A stretch of 6,582 bases of DNA from an uncultured Eubacteriales bacterium (GTDB lineage: Bacteria; Bacillota; Clostridia; Oscillospirales; RGIG7773). Both the position numbers and the translations under genes were made by a program. The stretch is from contig CAKTDK010000104.1 of NCBI GenBank assembly GCA_934541205.1, positions 1-6,582 on the forward strand. Direction: 5' to 3'. Below the pieces are notes generated by a model, which was not told where the DNA came from, did not search any database, and saw only the letters and a program-made list of their open reading frames with translations. Positions 6,012-6,582 of the stretch are shown here, piece after piece. Numbering within the stretch: position 1 is the first letter of the stretch; each line of letters begins with the position of its first letter.

Positions 6012-6582
6012 ATGAAGGTAGAAAAACTTACAGTTGGAGAGCTTCAGGTAAACTGTTATATATGTACAAATGAAATAACAAAAGTGGGTTTTGTAGTTGA
6101 TCCGGGAGACGATAGTGAAAGAATATGTGATTTTATAAAAAGAAACGGTTATAAAATTACTCATATAGTCCTTACTCACGGGCATTTTGACCATATTATG
6201 GCTCTTTATCAGGTAAAAGAGTTTACGGGGGCAAAGATAGTGATAAATGAGTATGACGTTTCACTTCTTAAGGATGACAGACTTAATCTTTCGGCATTTA
6301 TGGGAAACAGAGAAAGAAAATATGTGAAAGAAGATATCATTGTTAAAGACGGAGAAAAGCTTGAAACAGCGGATTTTTGTCTTGAATTTATGCTTACGCC
6401 CGGTCATACAGACGGAAGTATGTGTATAATCACGGAAGATATAATGTTTTCCGGGGATATGATTTTTAAAAACAGCATAGGAAGAACAGATTTTCCTCCT
6501 TACGGAAGTCCGGAAAAAATGAGAGAGTCCGTAAAAAAATTAAAGGCTTTGGATAAAAATTACAGAATTTATCCGGGACACG
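6012..6582 (+). CDS. MBL-fold metallo-hydrolase, glyoxalase II-like (3' end outside window)
   Basis: The first 190 residues of a metallo-beta-lactamase-fold hydrolase of the YcbL/YqgX glyoxalase II-like type. Such enzymes bind one or two metal ions; many act as thioester hydrolases (hydroxyacylglutathione hydrolase-like), but the substrate in spore formers without glutathione is not established. Visible metal ligands are the THGHFDH motif (55-61: H56, H58, D60, H61), H132 in TPGHTDGS (129-136), D149 in FSGD (146-149) and H190 in YPGH at the very edge. GRTDFP (158-163) is a signature of this subgroup. About 15-20 residues are expected beyond the edge. ATG start with AGGTGA at 6002-6007, 4 nt upstream, which is normal when the whole site is aligned to the anti-SD. 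It follows dtd by 16 nt, so it is in the same operon. Confident in family, unsure of substrate. Confidence 0.92.
   Translation, partial: MKVEKLTVGELQVNCYICTNEITKVGFVVDPGDDSERICDFIKRNGYKITHIVLTHGHFDHIMALYQVKEFTGAKIVINEYDVSLLKDDRLNLSAFMGNRERKYVKEDIIVKDGEKLETADFCLEFMLTPGHTDGSMCIITEDIMFSGDMIFKNSIGRTDFPPYGSPEKMRESVKKLKALDKNYRIYPGH

Noticed and set aside
5961..6194. Minus-strand 77-residue frame across the dtd-MBL junction
   Set aside because: It is antisense to the MBL metal-binding motif region, has no promoter, ribosome binding site or recognisable domain.

Overview
The window is an AT-rich (roughly one third G+C by eye), wholly plus-strand stretch of a chromosome from a low-GC endospore-forming Firmicute, most likely of class Clostridia. 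Evidence for this is the yabP-yabQ pair, which is restricted to spore formers, Bacillota-type Shine-Dalgarno sites (AGGAG, AGGTGA), GTG and TTG starts, a consensus sigma-A-type promoter, and the clostridial gene order recJ - rel - dtd - MBL hydrolase. No genus can be assigned from the sequence alone. Seven protein genes are present; the first and last run off the window edges.

Region 1 (1-1126) is the sporulation/division cluster yabP (5' truncated) - yabQ - divIC. yabP and yabQ are tightly coupled: the ribosome binding site of yabQ overlaps the stop codon of yabP. divIC follows after a 39-nt gap that holds a possible vegetative promoter. A 13-bp perfect hairpin with a T-rich tail just after divIC ends this unit. 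Region 2 (1127-1225) holds a textbook promoter (TTGAGA, 17 bp, TGATATAAT) that drives the next unit.

Region 3 (1226-6582) is a co-directional housekeeping/stress operon. It encodes RecJ (single-strand DNA exonuclease, recombinational repair), a full-length bifunctional Rel ((p)ppGpp synthetase/hydrolase), Dtd (D-aminoacyl-tRNA deacylase) and the first 190 residues of a glyoxalase-II-like metallo-beta-lactamase-fold hydrolase. Gaps are 61 nt (recJ-rel), 2 nt (rel-dtd, TTG start) and 16 nt (dtd-MBL), and no terminator is visible between them. In many Clostridia this order continues into hemZ, hisS and aspS, beyond the right edge here.

I found no mobile element, CRISPR array, tRNA/rRNA, riboswitch or undescribed defence or metabolic system. 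The most notable points are local: the direct join of the yabPQ-divIC cluster to the recJ-rel cluster, the absence of apt between recJ and rel, a Trp in place of the usual Gly in a conserved Rel synthetase motif, an Asn in place of the usual Gln in the SQxxL motif of Dtd, and the TTG-initiated, probably coupled translation of dtd.
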